Below, in pieces: positions 38,552-44,500 of a DNA stretch of 64,000 bases; the first letter of the stretch is position 1; every line of letters begins with the position of its first letter. Both the position numbers and the translations under genes were made by a program. The notes under the pieces were generated by a model that worked only from the letters and a program-made list of their open reading frames with translations, was not told where the DNA came from and ran no database searches. The stretch is from Enoplolaimus lenunculus (lineage: Eukaryota; Nematoda; Enoplea; Enoplida; Thoracostomopsidae), in assembly GCA_030248215.1 (NCBI GenBank), contig JASANG010001053.1:163760-227759 (forward strand), in the 5' to 3' direction.

Positions 38552-41500
38552 CATCCAAATTTTTTATTGAATAAGATAAAATTTTCAAAAATTATGCTAC
38601 ATCAGGATTAGCTCTGCGTAAAATGTCTCAACAGCTTACCTCATTTTTTGACGGTGACTTTGATCGACATTATCTCCAAGTGCAAACGCAACTTTAGTAG
38701 CTTGATGTCCACCAGCACTATTTGTATCTCCCGTGAAACCTGTAGACAGTCCACATTCCTGCTCTTCATGAACTATAGTCGAGGTCAGTGATGAACCATT
38801 TGCTGGTTGAAGAGACAACCATGACGGCGAAGGCCGACGACGTTCGCTTTCTGGTCTGCTGCGCGATACAGTACCAAACTCAAGATCCAAATCACTTTTT
38901 GACACTGTTACAGCCTTCGCTGCGTTGACTACCGACAGCCTACCTGAACCGGTTTTCACTGGTAATCGTCTGTGTGTCCCGCAAGCGAATGCTGCGTATA
39001 GCAGGTTCGTATCAACAAGCGCTGGCACTGAGTTGCTGCGTTTTCGAATCCGTGAAACACCACGACGCGACGCGGAGCTGTCGTGTTGATTAGAAGTTTG
39101 CCGGTCGCCAAACGAACCAGGTTCTTGTTTTTCAGACCGCCCACCTATTTCAATTGCATCTTGATCAGTGAAACTTGCTCCTGTTGTTTCCGGCAGTTCC
39201 GGAACGCCCTCGAGTCTGCAAATGGTTGACAAAATCGCTCGGAAATAAAGCCAGAAATACATTTCATAAGAACCAAGTTTGTAACGAACCAGTGACGCAG
39301 ACTCGTAACTACTTTTCTAAACTACTCTATTCGTGAGTTGCAACAGAATATTACAATCATCGGGCGGAAAGAACTTGGAAAAACAGACAAAGAGGAAATT
39401 AGAACTCAGACAAAATGAAGTCCAAGGGCTCTCCAACGGATTTTAAAGTATGTATAAAACGAGTGCCCTTTTACTATATAACCTAGTCTTTCAGTTTACA
39501 TTTTATATAACAAAGACCAATGCTATTCTAGCACAATTTCAAAATTTTAAATGTTACCTGTAAAACAACGATTTGCTCCTCGGCTTATCAATCAATTCCG
39601 ATGCAATTTTCAACACTCTATTGTGAAAATACCGGACCGCCCAGTACACTCCTTGTTCAGGCCAATGTGGTATAAACATACAGCGTAGTACGGCAACATC
39701 ACAATAAGTAGCTTGGAGTGAACTACCAGCAAACAACTGCGTTAACGGGGTAGTACCGCCTGATGGAGAGCCGCTTCCAGATAGTTTAAAGTTATCTGAC
39801 GGAGAAGTTATATTTGCTGTTGGTTTCAAATTTCCAGGTGCAACTTTCGAACTGTTCGAAATCTGGCCTTCGCGTTTAGCTAGTGCAGCTTGTGTTCCAG
39901 CTGTTGCATTAAGCACACCATCGACAATTTTCGTGGGTGCAGATGCTATTGCGCATTTTGCTGCAAAAGAATCTAAGCCACCTCTAACAAAAGTCTGTTG
40001 AGCTAAATAAGCAACGATGCAACTGCCTTGTGTCACAACAGATTACACACCAGTACTGTGTTCCGTTGCTGCTTTTAAACCGTCTTTATATTTCGATTAG
40101 GTTGAAAACATTATACAATAAAAGCACCGAATAAACAACACATTTTTGTTCGAAACAAAAACTGAATACACACATATCAACAGTAAGCACAGCTGTAAAC
40201 GCACGAGTTGTGTAAACTAATGTAAATATACATACAGTACCTATTTTATTAAAATTTAACAATCAATGAAAAAATTCTCCTCACTAAGAGATTGTTCGAC
40301 AGCAGTCTGCAATGGAGGAGTGACTACATGTTGAACCGACCCCGAACCAGCAACACAGAGTTGATTTGCATCTGATCCAGGAACTTGCATGCAAGAACGA
40401 TCATCTTGTAGCTCTTGGCCCCCCAACCTTGTTCTTCCATCAAGTGGTACAATTTTGTTGGGTGACAATATTCCAACAACTGGACTTGGCAACGTTGGAG
40501 ATCCTGGTATGGCACCTAAAACGATGATTGTCGTTTAAAAAACCTGTTATGATATAATAAAATATGTGTTACGTTAACTTTTTTCAGCTTGGCTGCGACC
40601 AAGCTAATATGCTTGCAATTTATTAATATGTCTAGCTAGCCTATATGCTGCTTTGACTTAATTGCTTACCCGCTTTCAGCTAAATAACCAACACTTATAT
40701 GCGTGTTTTTGGATCCAAAGCAGATATCTAAATTTCTACTGCGCCCCTATACAAAAAGTAATAGTGAAGGCAACACTTGTCCAACAAAAATCTTCAAAAT
40801 TTGAAAACCTTGAAACCGACGCTTAAACCCACTCGATACGAACATATAGCAGGGCACCGTCAACAAATATTATTACAATCCAACAGCGTATACATTGGAA
40901 GGAATGCACGGTATATACCCTAACGAAACTTCTAAAAGGATAATAAAAAAGCCCTAGAGCAGGTTATAGGTTAACATTCTATATCGTAACGCTCAAAAAT
41001 TAACTGTTCGCGTCCATGCTTACCGCCGACCAACATCTCCATATCATCGTATTTGCTCGGTGACTCTTGGTCCGTTTTTCCGTCTTCTTCGGTAGCAACA
41101 ATATACGTTTTAGTAATTGTCGAAGAACCGGTTCGGCCTGCTTGTTGCGCATCTGGATGAAACGCGGTCGGAGCAAATTCATACATAAAACATCCGTTAT
41201 CATTTAACCGACAACCGCTTTCAATTCCGTCATAGTTTTCCTCGGTTTCTTCATCACCTGTTGCAAATTCGTCATCATCATCTTCGCCTTCTTCTTCCTC
41301 CTCCGCGTAATCGTCATCCTCGACCTCTTGTTCACCTCCAGTCACACTGTTATCGTAATTCATTTGTTCATCAGTTATATCAGCATCTTCATAATCGTCT
41401 GGTTCTTCAACAATTTTCTCATCAATGTTCGATGTTTTGTGCAGTGCCTAAAACGTGTGTTTTTGGACATCATACACTGCCTTCTGAATACTTATTATAG

Positions 41501-44500
41501 CAATATTTTGTATTATGCTTTATCAAAAAGGTCCACTAACTATCAATGGAAAGAATATTTGTAATGGAAATCGTCTGGTTCTTCAGCAATTTTTTCATCA
41601 ATCTTCGATATTTTGTGCAATGTCTAAAACGTGTGTTTTGGATATCATACACTGCCTTCTGAATACTTATCATAGCAACATTCTGTATTATGCTTTATCA
41701 AAAATGTCCACTAACTATCAATGGAAAGAATATTTGTAATGGAATTGCTCCGGGCTCAGGATGTTTACCGGAGACAATGGAAAACTCAAACTTTGACCCC
41801 GGTTAAAAAACCGCAAATTACGTGCTGGCCCAGTTCACGGTAACCGGCAATGCTCCAGGATATCACTAATCCGTACCATCTTGAACAGCAGCTTCTGAGT
41901 CATACCACGAAGCAAAGACAAACAGCACAGTGGCGCAACTAATCGAAATCCTCTAACACCAAACTAACCTTTTCACGTTCACATCGACATTTGCCACCAG
42001 TAAGATGTTCGTGGCACTTTTCGCATACCAAAACGTATCCATTGCCTGAGCCAGAAATTTCGAGGCTCGGTCCTGTTCCCGCAATTTCCTGCAGTTCGAC
42101 CAACGGCGCACGGTCGGACACTTCGATGAAGCTTGCACCTTCTTCAACATAGGCAAGACCTTCAGCAAGTTCTTCGAGCGATTTTGGCTTTTCGAATTTC
42201 TCTATTTTGCAATATTTGCTAATACTGCGAACAATTCTTGACGCCGTTTTCCGACGCTTCTTTTTTCGCTATGAATCAAACGTGCTGTCGGTTAGTAGAG
42301 TAGAAAATCTATTTACGAAAGCTTGCGGCATAGCACCGCATAACAATTTAAAAAATTCTTTATTTGCGACGCCGTCGCACGACAAGTATAGCGCCAGCTT
42401 TACTGCATGACAGTACGTATTTGCGTATCATATTTGCTTTATACCAGAAATTAAGAGCAAACGTTCTTAAGTGCGTGGTAATACCTATCGATACAACCCA
42501 TACAAATACAAAATTGAGATCAGTTACAGAATGCGCTGTAAAATATGCAGGGATTGCAAATCTCCCCATTCATTGCTTCAAAGGTATAGAACTATAACCA
42601 AACAGATAGATAGGGCATTGCTGATAAATTTTCCTTCAAAAATGTGTATTTCCAAAACTTTCATACATGTAAGAAAACATGATAAAGTCCTAATTTGTTA
42701 CCTTTTTGGATTTGCCATCGACAGCACAATATGATTGCGAAACAGAACCACTGGTAATGATTGTTTCTGGCAACTCAATGTTATATCGAACTTTAGAGTC
42801 TTTCGTAAATGCAGTTACTGGCTCGACTGACCGTTTCATTTTATCATCAAACTCAGATGACGTAGCTAACACAGTAACCGATGTCATACCGCCAATACTT
42901 TCTTCGTCTTTTGAACTTGTCACTGCATACGATTGATGTGTCGATACTGTACTACGTAGCGAATCCTGTAACGCTAGGTTCACATGCTCCCCCAAGAAGC
43001 CATCACGGCCGACGTCACGTACCGTCTTTGCATCAACACCAGCTTCAAAACCTTTACGTACCCCACTAAGTGTTGCTTCTTTGATTGCCTCCTCTGACCC
43101 AAGCAGGCCAACATTCCTTAGTTTCTCATTTTCGTACACTGCTACTGCGGCCCCAATTTCAGTCTCTAAAACTCGCTGACACTGGCTCGTTGGCTGTAGC
43201 ATTCTTTTTGAATCAAGTGCTACAGTCGTCATTTCAGTGATTGGCGTAACATCTGTACTTGCCTGTAATTTTGAAACATTTCTAGTTGGCTGCAGTTCAA
43301 TAAAAGCTCTATCTGTTGTTACATCTTCTAAACTGCCTTGATAATTCATTGACGTATTGACTGCAGTGTTGCCAGTTTCAGTACCGTTTGATGGCATACT
43401 GATACCAGCCGGATGACAACTAGTGTTTGGATCATCGTCCTGAAATATAAATCGTAATTCTAAAAAGCTACAATGATCTGTTGCGTCTCAACAATAGAAC
43501 CAAACATATAAAGAAACGTTGACTAAAATACAGTAAAAATTAGTTATAGAAACAAAACAAAAAGTTCTAAAATCTTTGGCAGTACAATTCAAGCTTCCTA
43601 TTCTATATCAACAGTATCAGTTTTAACGAATCAACCTATCGTGTTACAAAAATTTAACACGACGTCAACTAACTAAATGTACCTCATCATCCCCACCCAT
43701 ATAAATTCCGCCCATATCCGTGTGTCCTGGCAGAACAGTATCAGCAACAGACGCACCGAAGCCTTTTTTCAACAGCGGGAAGAACATCAATTGTGATTTG
43801 CGAGGTTTTACAGGGGCACAAAAACAAAATATGTCCGGTGTTTCATATTTCCACAGCGATTGCCACATCGGAAGCCCTGGAAAGACACCGCCGCACTAAA
43901 TCGAAATACAACATAATTTACAAAAAATCCAACACCAATCTATTTTTCGAAGTTAAAAACAGAATTTATACAGGTTAAATCTTAGAATAAATACAGACAC
44001 CAACAATATCATTCCATAAATTAAATTTTTAACAACTAAAAACTCGAAAAGAGTTACTGTAATTTTAGCAACCTGAAGTTAATGAGGTAATGTGTATATA
44101 CTTTTATTACCATTCCTAAACGACAAGTCTTGAAGTTGTTAATATAATGTATTCTCTAAGACAAGATACCAACTTATGTTTATATTAAAAAGTCAGATTA
44201 GAAAATTTTAAACTAACCGCTTTCTAACCGCAGAGCATTATCGATATCTTCCTGGCACAACGAGTCGACTAGAGGAGCCATCAAATAAATGAAGATTTGG
44301 ATTGCATTCAGCGGAAAGATACACTGATCCAACGGATGTTCGGGATCTTCGGCGTCTGAATCGAGACATTCCGCAGCAGAATCAAATACCATCCAGTGCA
44401 AAATATACAACAGTTTCACCTAATAATAAACCAAAAGATAAACAATGATATACACTTGATCCCAAAAATTAAACAAATGACTGTGTTTTAATTTGTTATG

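Noticed and set aside
38388-38588. Asn-rich 66-codon frame
   Set aside because: It is the (ATT)n microsatellite read as Asn codons.
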